Assembly (NCBI RefSeq): GCF_009861505.1
Contig: NZ_WTFT01000004.1
Span: forward strand, 402,503-466,502
Reading direction: 5' to 3'
Length of the DNA stretch: 64,000 nucleotides
Source: Pseudomonas izuensis
GTDB lineage: Bacteria > Pseudomonadota > Gammaproteobacteria > Pseudomonadales > Pseudomonadaceae
Position numbers and translations under genes: made by a program. Below are positions 1 to 9,063 of this stretch, piece after piece. Within the stretch, counting starts at the first letter, position 1. The number at the start of each line of letters is the position of its first letter. The notes under the pieces are model-generated. The model was given only the letters and a program-made list of their open reading frames with translations, was not told the origin of the DNA and did not search any database.

Positions 1-514
1 CCCAGCGCTGGTGACCGGACTTCACGTTGATGTGCCCCGCACCCGCCAGGATCCCCGCCTCCGCGCCCCAGTGACGCGCCAGTTCCAGCGCTCGCGGCGC
101 ACTGACGGCGGCATCGTTGTCGGAGCTGACCACCTGGCTCGGAAACGGCAACAGGTCGGTGGGAATCGGCGCAAAGTTGCGCAACGCCGGCGCACAAGCC
201 GGGCGCTCGACATCCGCAGGAGCAACCAGCAAGGCCCCGCGAACCTGACGCAAAAACGGCAACGGCGCAGTCGCTGCCCAATGGGCGACGGTGATGCAGC
301 CCAGGCTATGGGCAATCAGGATCACCGGGGTGCTGTCGGCGACAATCGCCTCGGCCAGCGCCGCGACCCAGTCTTCACGACGTGGTGTCAGCCAGTCGGC
401 CTGCTCCACCCGTGCGCTGTTCGGCAGACTGTTCTGCCAATGGCTTTGCCAATGATCTTCTGGCGATCCTTGCCAGCCCGGCACAATCAGGTAGCGAATT
501 GATTCGTTGCGCAT
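1..514 (-). CDS. RBBP9/YdeN-type serine hydrolase (3' end off window)
   Basis: Reading the minus strand from the ATG at 514 gives MRNESIRYLIVPGWQGSPED, the usual opening of the small alpha/beta hydrolases of the RBBP9/YdeN family, with the nucleophile elbow A-H-S-L-G about 75 residues in. A GGAGAG ribosome site lies just upstream of this ATG. Near the window edge the reading ends in a G-A-G-H-I-N motif, where the catalytic His of this family sits. About 171 of the expected 180-190 residues are present, so only the last few codons are missing. The substrate is unknown for most family members; it is expected to be cytoplasmic. No partner gene is visible. Confidence 0.85.
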   Translation of the reverse strand, partial: MRNESIRYLIVPGWQGSPEDHWQSHWQNSLPNSARVEQADWLTPRREDWVAALAEAIVADSTPVILIAHSLGCITVAHWAATAPLPFLRQVRGALLVAPADVERPACAPALRNFAPIPTDLLPFPSQVVSSDNDAAVSAPRALELARHWGAEAGILAGAGHINVKSGHQRW

Positions 515-623
515 GGGGGAACTCTCCTGCTGCGTGTCTGTTCCCGGTCGAGTATAGGGAGGAGAGTTATATTCGTTAAGGAATAAGAAGCTATTTATTA
601 AGACCTATATCGAATATCAAATC

Positions 624-728
624 TGTAGGAGCTGGCTTGCCAGCGAAGGCGGTGTATCAGCCAATATCGTTATCGCCTGACATGGCGCATTCGCTGCGGT
701 GCGGCGATCCGACAAGCCAGCTCCTACA
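624..728. repeat. REP pair, GTAGGAGCTGGC type
   Basis: Two inverted REP sequences: TGTAGGAGCTGGCTTGCC at the left and its complement ending CCAGCTCCTACA at the right. The same type recurs at 13507 and 44955. It sits between the hydrolase and desaturase genes. Confidence 0.9.
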
Positions 729-748
729 AAGGTTTGTGGAATAAAAAA

Positions 749-778
749 GGGGCCGCACCCTGCCAAGGAGACGGCCCC
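749..778 (-). terminator. Rho-independent terminator, minus strand
   Basis: Stem GGGGCCG / CGGCCCC with a 16-base loop, followed on the minus strand by six T. It lies about 220 bases beyond the desaturase stop codon and is the first terminator for that transcript. Confidence 0.75.
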
Positions 779-1001
779 GGAAACTCAAAACCTGCCAGCG
801 TTGATCAACAACCCTGAAGCGGATGATTGGTGAAATTGGTTATCCAATAAAGGAATATTTAATTACTTTAATAGACCCTGATTGCATAAGCCATTGCCCC
901 CACGGCAACCGCCAATCATCGTTGCTTGCATCACAACCTAGCGTCCCTTTAGGTCAAAATGATGACCAACGTCTTCGTTTTTGAGTTTCCCGGTGCATTG
1001 C

Positions 1002-2075
1002 TCAGACCTGAGCGGCACGCACCTGCTGCGGTTCTGCCGCTTCCTTGCGCACAAACCGGTTCGCCCGACCGAACGTACCGATATCGTTGAAGCGCACGCC
1101 CATCTCGCGCATCACTTTGTGCGCCACCGGTGCCGTCATCTGGCGGATGTAGAACGGCTCCTTCACCACAAAATGATGAATCCCGTGAGTGCTGCCGAAA
1201 TTGAAGCAGAACGCCTGCAACGGCCACAGCCACCAAGCGTTCAACACCTGACACTGCTGCATCACGTTGCCCGGCTCCACGTCGCCGTAGTAATGCATGT
1301 TCGAGCTGATGAAGTGCAGGCAGAAGGTGCGCAACACGTTCGGACCGACGATCACCACGACGGCGATGTCGATGACCTGCATCACCGACAACGTGGTCGC
1401 CGACCATTCAATCGGCGCCCCCAGCAAATGGGCAATGCCATTGGCCGCGTGGAACCCGAGGAACACATACCACGCGCCCCAATGCATCAGCGCCAGCGGT
1501 GCGTAGACCTTCAGAGCGCGCATGGCGATGCTGAGTTTTTGCGCCGCGGTTGGCGCCCTTAGCATGCGGATAAACGCCGACATCACGTTGTCGCCGACCA
1601 TCAACAACCGGGCGATGCCCCAAGGCTCGCCGTTGGTGATCGCCCGCTCTTCCATGTCGGTTTCCGTGCCGGAGACCTTGTGGTGATTGAGGTGCAGATG
1701 ACGGCGAATCCACGGATTGATGGTGCTCGGCCGCGCCAGCCAGACCAGGCCCATCATCAGGTTGTGTGGCACCCGTTGTTTGCGAAAGTACATGCTGTGA
1801 ATCAGATCGTGTTCGAGCTCGTGGGTCAGCGAAGCGAAAAAACCGTTGAGCAACAGGCACGCCCACCAGGCCATATGCCCGGTCATGTAGAGCGCCGCCG
1901 AACCGATCATCCCGGCCAGCGCGAAGGCCAGAATGCCCGCGCCCAGGGCATCCTGGTACATGAGAATCGGGTAGCGCTCGCGCAATTCGACGCCTTTGGC
2001 CAGCACCACTTGGCGAATATGCGCTGAGCGCTGGGTTGCATTCAGTCGCTGGGGACTTGCAGAAGTACCTTGCAT
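1002..2075 (-). CDS. Membrane fatty-acid desaturase family protein
   Basis: The 357-residue product has the three histidine boxes of membrane di-iron desaturases: HELEHDLIH (about residues 86-94), HLHLNHH and HGIHH near the C-terminus. Hydrophobic pairs before and after the first boxes fit a four-helix inner-membrane enzyme. The start at 2075 has a GAGGATGGA ribosome site. It is divergent from an AraC-family regulator 100 bases away, which suggests substrate-induced control. It differs from the acyl-CoA desaturase-type DesA at 11131 and lacks a recognisable ferredoxin or cytochrome b5 domain. Hydroxylation or desaturation of a lipid or alkyl chain is likely; the substrate is unknown. Confidence 0.85.
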   Translation of the reverse strand: MQGTSASPQRLNATQRSAHIRQVVLAKGVELRERYPILMYQDALGAGILAFALAGMIGSAALYMTGHMAWWACLLLNGFFASLTHELEHDLIHSMYFRKQRVPHNLMMGLVWLARPSTINPWIRRHLHLNHHKVSGTETDMEERAITNGEPWGIARLLMVGDNVMSAFIRMLRAPTAAQKLSIAMRALKVYAPLALMHWGAWYVFLGFHAANGIAHLLGAPIEWSATTLSVMQVIDIAVVVIVGPNVLRTFCLHFISSNMHYYGDVEPGNVMQQCQVLNAWWLWPLQAFCFNFGSTHGIHHFVVKEPFYIRQMTAPVAHKVMREMGVRFNDIGTFGRANRFVRKEAAEPQQVRAAQV

Positions 2076-2175
2076 GCTTCCATCCTCTGGTTATTGATGT
2101 TCGCATCCTGCCTTCTACGCTTTCCCGTAGCGGTAGCCGTGAACGCCAACCTGTTGACCGGAAGCGCCAATCAGC

Positions 2176-3180
2176 ATGACTGAACCGACCTCCCTCGCCA
2201 GCTGGACCCGCGCTCTGCGCAAGCAACTCGACGCCCTGGGCCTCGACAGCACCGCGCTGTGCCAGCAAGCCGGGCTTGACCCGCAATTGATGGACGACCC
2301 GAACGCCCGTTACCCGTTGTCCGGTACCACGCGCCTGTGGGAACTGGCGGTGCAGGTCAGTGGCGACCCGGCGATTGGCCTGCGCGTCTCGCGCTTCGTC
2401 AGCCCCACCACGTTCCATGCGCTCGGTTATGCGCTGGTGGCCAGCGGCAGTCTGCGGGAAGTCTTCGAGCGCATCGTGCGCTATCACCAAGTGGTCAGCG
2501 ATGCCCAGGAACTGGAGTTGACCCGCGCCGAGGATCGCTATCACTTCCGCCTGAAAATCCCGCCAGGCAATCCGGCCCCGGCCTTCGAGGCCATCGACGC
2601 CTTCATGGCGATCTACGTGCGCACCTGTCGCAATCGCCTTGGCCGTGACTACGCCCCGCTGGCGGTGTACCTGCGTCGCCCGGAACCGGCGGACGTGCAC
2701 CAATGGCACAAGGTGTTTCGCTCACCGGTGTACTTTTCCACTGACGAAGACCGACTGGAGTTCGCGCTCGCCGATTTCGACAGCCATCTGGACGATGCCA
2801 ACCCGGAACTGGCCGAACACAACGAAACCGTGCTCAAGCGCACGCTGGCGCAACTCAAGCCGTTGACCTGGGAGCGCAAGGTGCGCGACGCCATCGAAGA
2901 ACAATTGCCGGAAGGCGAACCCAGCGCCGAACACATCGCCAAGGCCCTGCATCTGAGCCTGCGCAGCTTGCAACGGCACCTGGCTGACGAGGGTTGTCGG
3001 TTCGACACGCTGCTCAACGAAAGCCGCGAGAACCTGGCGCTGCTGCACCTGCGCGATCCGCAATGTTCGTTGAGTGAGATCAGTTATTTGCTGGGGTTTG
3101 CCGATACCAGCAGCTTCAGCCGCGCATTCAAGCGCTGGACGGGGATGACGCCGGGGCAGTTTCGGGATGGGTTGCGCTGA
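2176..3180 (+). CDS. AraC-family transcriptional regulator
   Basis: The 334-residue protein has an N-terminal arabinose-binding-like domain of the OruR/ArgR-like (AraC_binding_2) type in roughly the first 190 residues. A C-terminal AraC double helix-turn-helix follows from about 235 to 334, ending in ISYLLGFADTSSFSRAFKRW and a T-G-M-T-P-G-Q-F-R motif. The start ATG is preceded by GGAAGCG. It is divergent from the desaturase at 1002-2075 and most likely controls it. No other regulator is nearby; the effector cannot be read from the sequence. Confidence 0.9.
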   Translation: MTEPTSLASWTRALRKQLDALGLDSTALCQQAGLDPQLMDDPNARYPLSGTTRLWELAVQVSGDPAIGLRVSRFVSPTTFHALGYALVASGSLREVFERIVRYHQVVSDAQELELTRAEDRYHFRLKIPPGNPAPAFEAIDAFMAIYVRTCRNRLGRDYAPLAVYLRRPEPADVHQWHKVFRSPVYFSTDEDRLEFALADFDSHLDDANPELAEHNETVLKRTLAQLKPLTWERKVRDAIEEQLPEGEPSAEHIAKALHLSLRSLQRHLADEGCRFDTLLNESRENLALLHLRDPQCSLSEISYLLGFADTSSFSRAFKRWTGMTPGQFRDGLR

Positions 3181-3216
3181 CATGCTCCCAGAGGTGTGCT
3201 GTCAGAACCGACCTCA

Positions 3217-3304
3217 TCGCGGGCAAGCCCGCTCCCACAGGGTTTTAGGTTGACCACAAAACTGTGACTCACCTAGATCACTGTGGGAGCGGGCTTGCCC
3301 GCGA
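3217..3304. repeat. REPIN, GCGGGCAAGCCCGC type
   Basis: Inverted pair TCGCGGGCAAGCCCGCTCC ... GGAGCGGGCTTGCCCGCGA around a central spacer that begins GTTTTAGGTTGA. A near-identical REPIN with a homologous spacer lies at 4651-4739, and a third copy at 59082-59170. Confidence 0.9.
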
Positions 3305-3350
3305 AGAGGCCAGATCAACCAGCGTCCAAGCCTGCTGACACCCCACATCG

Positions 3351-4037
3351 TCAGATTGTCGCCAGCGTCCGCAACCGCTCGGCATCGAGAATCTCGATTT
3401 CCCCATACCCCAGATTCAGAATCCCCTGCCCCTGCAATTCCTTGAGCAACTGATTTGTGGTCTGGCGCGACAGCGACAACATGGAAGCAAGCTGTTCCTG
3501 CGGCAACTGCAGGACACGACGTGGCTCGTCGAGCTGGCCGTAGCCTTCGGCGATCATCAGCAAGCGATGCGCCAGCCTCGCCGGGGCAGGCAAGAGGCTC
3601 AATTGTTCGAGATTGATGAACGTCATGCGCAGTTTCTGACTCATCAGCAACGCCAGTTGCCGCCAGTACACGGGCTGTTCGTCCAGCAGCGCCAGCAGTG
3701 CGGTTTGCGGGATGTGCAACAGCGTGCACGGACCTGCAGCGAACGCATCATGGGTGCGTGGCTGGCCATCGAACAGGCAGATTTCACCGAACCAGTGCGG
3801 CGGCTCCACCAGGCTCAGCAACGCCTCCTTGCCCTGCTCGTTGACGGCACCAACGCGCACCGCGCCTTCCAGCACCGCGTACAGCCCACACGGTGGATCG
3901 CCGCGCTGGAACAGGCGCTGGCCCGCTGACAGATGCCGTACTCGCCCGGCATTGAGCAGGCTATCCTGTAGGGAAACAGGCAGATGGCTGAACCATTGAC
4001 CGCGCATCAGGCACGCACGCCAGACCTGCATATCCAT
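3351..4037 (-). CDS. Crp/Fnr-family transcriptional regulator
   Basis: The 228-residue product starts MDMQVWRACLMRG at 4037, where AGGAG precedes the ATG; the open frame continues upstream but has no better start. An N-terminal cyclic-nucleotide-binding-type beta-barrel (about residues 25-140, with LFDGQPRTHDAFA) is followed by a C-terminal winged helix (LSLSRQTTNQLLKELQGQGI). None of the four FNR-type iron-sulfur cysteines is present, so oxygen sensing by an Fe-S cluster is unlikely. It is divergent from the DUF962/Mpo1-like gene at 4122, its most obvious target. The ligand is unknown. Confidence 0.88.
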   Translation of the reverse strand: MDMQVWRACLMRGQWFSHLPVSLQDSLLNAGRVRHLSAGQRLFQRGDPPCGLYAVLEGAVRVGAVNEQGKEALLSLVEPPHWFGEICLFDGQPRTHDAFAAGPCTLLHIPQTALLALLDEQPVYWRQLALLMSQKLRMTFINLEQLSLLPAPARLAHRLLMIAEGYGQLDEPRRVLQLPQEQLASMLSLSRQTTNQLLKELQGQGILNLGYGEIEILDAERLRTLATI

Positions 4038-4121
4038 GAAAACTCCTAGAGATTGTCGCCTGGCTGACAGAGCGAAAAATAACTCCGAGGCAAGATCAGT
4101 CACCCTACAGGAGGAAGAACA

Positions 4122-4643
4122 ATGAAAAAAAGCCTCGTTGACCATCTCAGTCAATACGCCGCCTACCACCGCGACCCACGCAACATCGCCAGCCACTTCA
4201 TTGGCATTCCGCTGATCGTCGTGGCCGTGGCGGTGTTGCTGTCCCGTCCGCAATGGGCCGGTGGCTGGCTTTCGCCGGCGGTGCTTGTCTCGCTGACGTC
4301 TGCCTGGTTTTACCTGCGCCTGGAGCTGCGCCTCGGGGTGCTGATGACAGTGTTGCTCGGACTGTGCGTGTGGGCCGGTCAGGTACTGGCGCAGCAAGGC
4401 ACGCTGGTCTGGCTGGCGAGCGGCGTCGGGATGTTCGTGGTGGGCTGGGCGATCCAGTTTGTCGGGCATCACTACGAAGGGCGCAAACCGGCGTTTGTCG
4501 ATGATGTGACGGGGTTGATTGTCGGGCCGTTGTTCGTGGTGGCGGAGCTGGCGTTCATGCTGGGATTGCGGCATGAGTTGAAAGAGCAGATCGAGGCGCG
4601 GGCGGGGGGTGTGCGGATCAATCCGAATCGTGCCGCTGTTTAG
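4122..4643 (+). CDS. Mpo1-like (DUF962) membrane protein
   Basis: The 173-residue protein opens with a conserved YAAYHRDPRNIASHFIGIPL block and has four hydrophobic segments, with a second histidine motif FVGHHYEGRKPAF. These are the hallmarks of the DUF962/YGL010w (Mpo1) family. Yeast Mpo1 is an Fe(II)-dependent dioxygenase that alpha-oxidises 2-hydroxy fatty acids using conserved histidines; bacterial members are assumed to act similarly on lipids. A strong AGGAGG site precedes the ATG. The gene is divergent from the Crp/Fnr gene, and the pair is bracketed by two near-identical REPINs. Confidence 0.85.
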   Translation: MKKSLVDHLSQYAAYHRDPRNIASHFIGIPLIVVAVAVLLSRPQWAGGWLSPAVLVSLTSAWFYLRLELRLGVLMTVLLGLCVWAGQVLAQQGTLVWLASGVGMFVVGWAIQFVGHHYEGRKPAFVDDVTGLIVGPLFVVAELAFMLGLRHELKEQIEARAGGVRINPNRAAV

Positions 4644-4650
4644 AATGCAA

Positions 4651-4739
4651 TCGCGGGCAAGCCCGCTCCCACAGAGTTTTAGGTTGATCACAAAATTGTG
4701 ATTTACCACAGATCACTGTGGGAGCGGGCTTGCCCGCGA
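4651..4739. repeat. REPIN, GCGGGCAAGCCCGC type
   Basis: Second copy of the REPIN at 3217, with identical outer arms and a spacer that differs at only a few positions over its left half. It lies immediately after the DUF962 gene and five bases from the cysA stop codon. Confidence 0.9.
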
Positions 4740-4744
4740 TGCTT

Positions 4745-5734
4745 TTAGATGTTGGCGAGCTTCTGCCAGACTTTCGGCTTGAAGAACAACGTCTCACCCT
4801 TGGCCAGGCCAATCAGGCTGTCGTGATCCTTCACCACTTCCGCTTCGATCAAATCGCTCTGCCCTTCGACCTTCAGTGTCACCCGGGTCGTCGCACCCAG
4901 CGGACGAATATCCCGCACTTCGGCCGCATGGTGATCTTCCAGTTCATGGCGCGACAACGACACTTCGTGCGGACGGAACAGCACGTGTTTGTCTTCGCCC
5001 AAGTGCAAGCGGTTCGAATCACCGAGGAAGTGATAGACGAAATCGCTGGCCGGGTTTTCGTAGACGTCGCCCGGTGAGCCGATCTGCTCGATCACACCCT
5101 TGTTCATCACCACGATGCGGTCGGCGACTTCCATGGCTTCTTCCTGGTCGTGGGTCACGAACACCGACGTCAGGTTGATGTCTTCGTGCAAGCGCGCCAG
5201 CCAGCGGCGCAGTTCCTTGCGGACCTTGGCATCGAGGGCACCGAAGGGTTCATCGAGCAGCAGCACTTTCGGTTCCACTGCCAGGGCACGAGCCAGGGCG
5301 ATACGCTGACGCTGGCCACCGGAGAGTTGTTCCGGGTAACGATCCGACAGCCAGTCCAGCTGCACCATGTTCAGCAGTTCGTGGACCTTGGTTGCGATCT
5401 GGCTTTCGCTCGGGCGCTGGTTCTTCGGCTTCATCCGCAGACCGAACGCGACGTTGTCGAACACCGTCATGTGGCGGAACAAGGCGTAGTGCTGAAACAC
5501 GAAACCGACGTTGCGATCACGCACGTCGTGGCCGGAGACATCTTCGCCGTGGAACACGATGTTGCCCTGATCAGGGGTTTCCAGACCGGCAATGATCCGC
5601 AGCAGCGTGGTCTTGCCGCAGCCGGACGGGCCGAGCAAGGCCACCAGTTCACCGCTCTGAATATCCAGGCTGATGTTGTTCAGCGCCTTGAAGGCATTGA
5701 AATTCTTGCTGACGTTACGCACTTCGATCGACAT
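4745..5734 (-). CDS. cysA: Sulfate/thiosulfate ABC transporter ATPase CysA
   Basis: The 329-residue ABC ATPase has Walker [10 protein letters not shown] (about residues 34-42), signature [16 protein letters not shown] and Walker [14 protein letters not shown]-terminal regulatory extension (TOBE-like, about residues 235-329) is typical of CysA/MalK-class proteins. It is the last gene of the minus-strand operon oscA-sbp-cysT-cysW-cysA, four bases after cysW. It powers sulfate or thiosulfate import through CysT/CysW at the inner membrane. The operon is probably controlled by CysB. Confidence 0.96.
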   Translation of the reverse strand: MSIEVRNVSKNFNAFKALNNISLDIQSGELVALLGPSGCGKTTLLRIIAGLETPDQGNIVFHGEDVSGHDVRDRNVGFVFQHYALFRHMTVFDNVAFGLRMKPKNQRPSESQIATKVHELLNMVQLDWLSDRYPEQLSGGQRQRIALARALAVEPKVLLLDEPFGALDAKVRKELRRWLARLHEDINLTSVFVTHDQEEAMEVADRIVVMNKGVIEQIGSPGDVYENPASDFVYHFLGDSNRLHLGEDKHVLFRPHEVSLSRHELEDHHAAEVRDIRPLGATTRVTLKVEGQSDLIEAEVVKDHDSLIGLAKGETLFFKPKVWQKLANI

Positions 5735-5738
5735 GAAA

Positions 5739-6611
5739 TCATTCCTCCGCGGCGCTGGCGCGCAGGCGGTTAATACGGTTTTCGCTCCACTGCTTGGCCA
5801 GCAGGATGAAGAGCGCCAGGATCAGCAACAGGCTCGCCACGGCGAACGCGGCCACGTGGTTGTATTCGTTGTAGAGGATCTCGACGTGCAGCGGCAAGGT
5901 GTTGGTCACCCCGCGGATGTGCCCGGAAACCACCGACACCGCACCGAACTCACCCATGGCCCGCGCGGTGCACAGCACCACGCCATAGATCAGGCCCCAT
6001 TTGATGTTAGGCACGGTGACGTGCCAGAACATCTGCCAGCCATTGGCCCCGAGCAGGCGCGCGGCTTCTTCTTCCTGAGTGCCCTGCTCCTGCATCAGCG
6101 GGATCAGCTCACGCGCCACGAACGGCACGGTGACGAAGATCGTCGCCAGCACAATGCCCGGCAAAGCGAAGACGATCTGAATGTCATGGTCCTGCAGCCA
6201 TGGGCCGAAGATCCCTTGAGCGCCGAACATCAGCACATAGACAAGACCGGCGATCACCGGCGACACCGAGAACGGCAAGTCGATCAGGGTCACCAGCATG
6301 CTCTTGCCGCGGAATGAGTATTTGCTCACACACCAGGCGGCACTGACACCGAACACCAGGTTCAACGGTACCGAAATCAGCACCGCAATCACCGTGAGCT
6401 TCAGGGCCGACAGCGCATCGGGTTCGAAGATCGCGGTGAAGAACGCGCCGAGGCCCAGTTTCAAGCCCTGGGACACCACGATGAACAGCGGCAGCAGCAG
6501 GAACAGCGCAAAAATCAGCCAGCCAAGGCCGATCAGGATGCGCCGCGACGCGGCACTGCCACGGCGGGCAGCGTTGGCCGAGGAAGCGGCAGCAATAGAC
6601 GATTGGGACAT
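5739..6611 (-). CDS. cysW: Sulfate ABC transporter permease CysW
   Basis: The 290-residue integral membrane protein has about six hydrophobic segments and the EAA-type loop [20 protein letters not shown] that docks the ATPase. It pairs with CysT (6625-7443) to form the channel. The gene lies between cysT (13-base gap) and cysA (4-base gap) on the minus strand. Length and sequence are typical for CysW; nothing is unusual apart from a short Ser/Ala/Arg-rich N-terminal extension before the first membrane helix. Confidence 0.95.
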   Translation of the reverse strand: MSQSSIAAASSANAARRGSAASRRILIGLGWLIFALFLLLPLFIVVSQGLKLGLGAFFTAIFEPDALSALKLTVIAVLISVPLNLVFGVSAAWCVSKYSFRGKSMLVTLIDLPFSVSPVIAGLVYVLMFGAQGIFGPWLQDHDIQIVFALPGIVLATIFVTVPFVARELIPLMQEQGTQEEEAARLLGANGWQMFWHVTVPNIKWGLIYGVVLCTARAMGEFGAVSVVSGHIRGVTNTLPLHVEILYNEYNHVAAFAVASLLLILALFILLAKQWSENRINRLRASAAEE

Positions 6612-6624
6612 GTTGTGCGCCTCC

Positions 6625-7443
6625 TTATGGGGTTTCGATGCGTCGCTGCAGCAAGTTGATCAGCAGCAGCAGAATGAAGGAAACCACCAGCATCAGTACA
6701 CCAATGGAGGTCGCGCCGGTGTAATCGTACTGGTCGAGCTTGACCATGATCAGCAGCGGGAGAATCTCGGTTTTCATCGGCATGTTGCCGGCGATGAAAA
6801 TCACCGAACCGTACTCGCCGACCCCACGGGCAAAGGCCAGGGCGAAACCGGTCAACCAGGCGGGCAACAGGGCCGGCACCAGGATATGGCGAAATACCTG
6901 CACCGGTTTCGCCCCCAGGCACGCCGCTGCTTCTTCCACTTCCCGTGGAATATCTGCCAATACTGGCTGTACGGTACGTACTACGAATGGAAGTGTCACA
7001 AAAGTGAGGGCAAGGGTGATGCCCAGGGGGGTGTAGGCGATCTTGAAACCCAGATCCGCTGCAAACTGACCGACCAGACCGGTAGGGGTATACAGCGCGG
7101 TCAGCGCAATACCGGCCACGGCGGTGGGCAATGCGAAGGGCAAGTCGATCATGGCGTCGATGACTTTGCGTCCAGGGAAGGTATAGCGCACCAGCACCCA
7201 GGCCAGCAGCGTGCCGATGATGCCGTTGATGACTGCGGCATAGAGCGCGGTGCCGAAGCTCAGCTTCAACGCAGACAGCACCCGTGGCGCCGAGATGATT
7301 GCCCAGAACTGGTCCCAGGTGAGTTGAGCGGCATGCACGAACATCGCCGCCAGTGGTATGAGCACAATCAGGCTGAGGTACACCAAGGTGTAGCCCAGCG
7401 TCAGCCCGAAGCCGGGTATGACGGGGGAGATACGACGCGACAT
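6625..7443 (-). CDS. cysT: Sulfate ABC transporter permease CysT (CysU)
   Basis: Starting at the ATG at 7443 ([18 protein letters not shown]), which has an AGGAC site upstream, the product is 272 residues with about six membrane segments. It has the permease loop [20 protein letters not shown]. An in-frame ATG eight codons further upstream is less likely. It is the partner of CysW in the sulfate/thiosulfate importer. A hairpin at 7470-7493 separates it from sbp, which usually allows higher expression of the binding protein than of the permeases. Confidence 0.94.
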   Translation of the reverse strand: MSRRISPVIPGFGLTLGYTLVYLSLIVLIPLAAMFVHAAQLTWDQFWAIISAPRVLSALKLSFGTALYAAVINGIIGTLLAWVLVRYTFPGRKVIDAMIDLPFALPTAVAGIALTALYTPTGLVGQFAADLGFKIAYTPLGITLALTFVTLPFVVRTVQPVLADIPREVEEAAACLGAKPVQVFRHILVPALLPAWLTGFALAFARGVGEYGSVIFIAGNMPMKTEILPLLIMVKLDQYDYTGATSIGVLMLVVSFILLLLINLLQRRIETP

Positions 7444-7469
7444 AAAAGTCCTTGGTTGAGAACGCACAA

Positions 7470-7493
7470 AGCCCCGAAGGTAAACCCGGGGCT
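7470..7493 (-). other. Intercistronic hairpin between sbp and cysT
   Basis: Stem AGCCCCG / CGGGGCT with a 10-base loop, directly after the sbp stop. On the minus strand it is followed by TTGTG rather than a run of T, so it looks like an RNA-stabilising or partially terminating hairpin. It may set the ratio of binding protein to permease. Confidence 0.55.
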
Positions 7494-7512
7494 CATTGAT
7501 GGCTATTTAAGA

Positions 7513-8526
7513 TTACTGCGCCTGGTAAATCTGGTCGAACACGCCGCCATCGTTGAAGAATTTCGGCTGTGCGGTTTTCCAGCCGCCGAAGTCCTTGTCG
7601 ATGCTCACCAGCTCCAGTTTCGGGAACTGCTGGGCGTATTTGGCGGCGACATCCTTGTCCCGTGGACGATAGAAGTTCTTCGCCGCGATTTCCTGGCCCG
7701 CCGGGCTGTACAGGTGCTTGAGGTACGCCTCGGCGATCTCGGTGTTGCCCTTTTTCTCGGCATTCTTGTCGACCACGGCCACTGGCGGTTCGGCGAGGAT
7801 CGACAGCGAAGGCACGACGATGTCGAACTTGTCGGCACCGCCCTCTTCTTTCAGGGCCAGGAAGGCTTCGTTTTCCCACGCCAGCAACACATCGCCCTGA
7901 CCGTTGTTGACGAAGGTGATGGTCGAACCGCGAGCGCCGGTGTCCAGCACAGGCACGTGCTTGAACAGGGTTTGCACGTATTCCTTGGCCTTGGCTTCAT
8001 CACCGCCGTTGGCTTTCAGGCCATAGGCCCACGCAGCGAGGAAGTTCCAGCGCGCACCGCCAGAGGTTTTCGGGTTCGGGGTGATCACCGATACATCGTT
8101 CTTGACCAGATCGCCCCAGTCCTTGATGCCTTTAGGGTTGCCCTTGCGCACCAGGAACACGATGGTCGAGGTGTAAGGTGTGCTCGCTTCCGGCAAACGC
8201 TTCTGCCAGTCAGCCGGCAAGGTCTTGCCGAGCTTGGCGATTTCGTCGATGTCACCAGCCAGGGCCAGGGTCACCACGTCGGCACGCAGGCCATCGATCA
8301 CTGCCCGACCCTGCTTGCCCGAACCACCGTGGGACTGCTGGATTTTCACGCTGTCACCGGCATGGTCTTTCTGCCAGAACTTGACGAATTCGGCGTTGTA
8401 ATCCTGATACAGCTCACGGGTCGGGTCGTACGACACGTTGAGCAATTCGTAATCCTTGGCAACCGCGGAACCGGCAAAAAGGGCGCTGGCCAAGGCGGCC
8501 AAGGCGAAATGGCGAATCGACGACAT
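7513..8526 (-). CDS. sbp: Sulfate-binding periplasmic protein Sbp
   Basis: From the ATG at 8526 (AGGAGC upstream) the product is 337 residues. It begins with a signal peptide [20 protein letters not shown], with cleavage expected after A-V-A, then [20 protein letters not shown], the sulfate-binding-protein signature. The block [20 protein letters not shown] contributes the anion site. It delivers sulfate to CysT/CysW/CysA. The open frame reads upstream into oscA DNA in another frame, so the signal peptide and ribosome site decide the start. Confidence 0.96.
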   Translation of the reverse strand: MSSIRHFALAALASALFAGSAVAKDYELLNVSYDPTRELYQDYNAEFVKFWQKDHAGDSVKIQQSHGGSGKQGRAVIDGLRADVVTLALAGDIDEIAKLGKTLPADWQKRLPEASTPYTSTIVFLVRKGNPKGIKDWGDLVKNDVSVITPNPKTSGGARWNFLAAWAYGLKANGGDEAKAKEYVQTLFKHVPVLDTGARGSTITFVNNGQGDVLLAWENEAFLALKEEGGADKFDIVVPSLSILAEPPVAVVDKNAEKKGNTEIAEAYLKHLYSPAGQEIAAKNFYRPRDKDVAAKYAQQFPKLELVSIDKDFGGWKTAQPKFFNDGGVFDQIYQAQ

Positions 8527-8602
8527 GGTGAAAGCTCCTGGAATTCTTGGGTGTGTTGGCTTTTTCTTATGGACTTCTGGAATCGCGGTGCCTGTTCTCG
8601 CT

Positions 8603-8785
8603 TCAGCCCGGTTTGTTACCCGGCTGCTGCAAGCGGAATTTTTCCTTGCGCTCGATCTGAACCACCTGCGCGTTGTGCACAGTGATTTCCACAGCGCCGA
8701 AACGCAGATCGCGCAAGGCACTCTGGATTTCACGCAGGATGGTTGCTTCGTCCTGGCCGTCAACGCTACGTAGAGATGCGCTCAT
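8603..8785 (-). CDS. oscA: OscA, small YezD-family (DUF2292) protein
   Basis: This 60-residue protein ([20 protein letters not shown]) belongs to the YezD/DUF2292 family. Its fold is probably a short beta-strand element ([20 protein letters not shown]). A small gene at the same place, upstream of and cotranscribed with sbp, was named oscA in Pseudomonas corrugata, where it is needed for organosulfur use and chromate tolerance. The ATG is preceded by AAGGAGCAGC. It is the first gene of the sulfate operon here. Its biochemical function is unknown. Confidence 0.88.
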   Translation of the reverse strand: MSASLRSVDGQDEATILREIQSALRDLRFGAVEITVHNAQVVQIERKEKFRLQQPGNKPG

Positions 8786-8867
8786 GGTGCTGCTCCTTCA
8801 ACTGAGTGGTTGCCTGGCAGTGGCGGCACTGCTTGCGGCGTGAAACCAATAGTAGAGAGGCACAGAT

Positions 8868-8892
8868 ATTCTTAAAAAGACTATTTAAGAAT
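8868..8892. promoter_or_regulatory. AT-rich dyad upstream of oscA operon (candidate CysB site)
   Basis: A perfect 9-base inverted repeat, ATTCTTAAA ... TTTAAGAAT with a 7-base spacer, lies 83-107 bases upstream of the oscA start in otherwise AT-rich DNA. Position and composition fit an operator for the LysR-type sulfur regulator CysB. The assignment is inference from context. Confidence 0.5.
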
Positions 8893-8952
8893 GTTTATAT
8901 AACCAGAAGACATTATTTGGCGGGACAAGGGCTTGCGAGGTTTATGCCTTTC

Positions 8953-9052
8953 TGTAGGAGCGAGCCTGCTCGCGATGGTGGCATGGGCACCGCGTTCATT
9001 CAGGCTGCCCTGGTCATCGTTAACGCCCATCGCGAGCAGGCTCGCTCCTACA
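8953..9052. repeat. REPIN, GTAGGAGCGAGCCTGCTCGCGA type
   Basis: Inverted arms TGTAGGAGCGAGCCTGCTCG ... CGAGCAGGCTCGCTCCTACA lie between the sulfate operon promoter and the 3' end of the PAS-GGDEF-EAL gene. The same arm type recurs at 55851 and 63126. Confidence 0.9.
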
Positions 9053-9063
9053 AGGGTTTGTGG

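Larger units (their letters stand above)
515..1001. other. Non-coding interval with REP pair and terminator
   Basis: This 487-base gap holds a REP pair (624-728), a minus-strand terminator (749-778) and an AT-rich stretch from about 780 to 1000. The only open frames on the minus strand in the last part are tiny peptides of 15-25 codons without a convincing ribosome site. I see no gene that I can support. Confidence 0.6.

Noticed and set aside
624..728. CRISPR-like repeats (regularly seen hairpins in the window)
   Set aside because: The repeats are inverted REP pairs scattered singly between genes, without arrays, uniform spacers or cas genes.
780..1000. Tiny minus-strand peptides, for example one ending A-M-A-Y-A-I-R-V-Y
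   Set aside because: Fewer than 25 codons, no ribosome site and no recognisable conservation.
3351..4709. A 452-residue version of the Crp/Fnr regulator
   Set aside because: The extension runs through the antisense of the DUF962 gene and a REPIN; the ATG at 4037 with AGGAG gives a normal-length regulator.
6298..8685. 795-codon plus-strand open frame opposite the cys genes
   Set aside because: Antisense shadow over three well-identified genes (cysW, cysT, sbp); low-complexity Gln/His/Arg/Gly composition.
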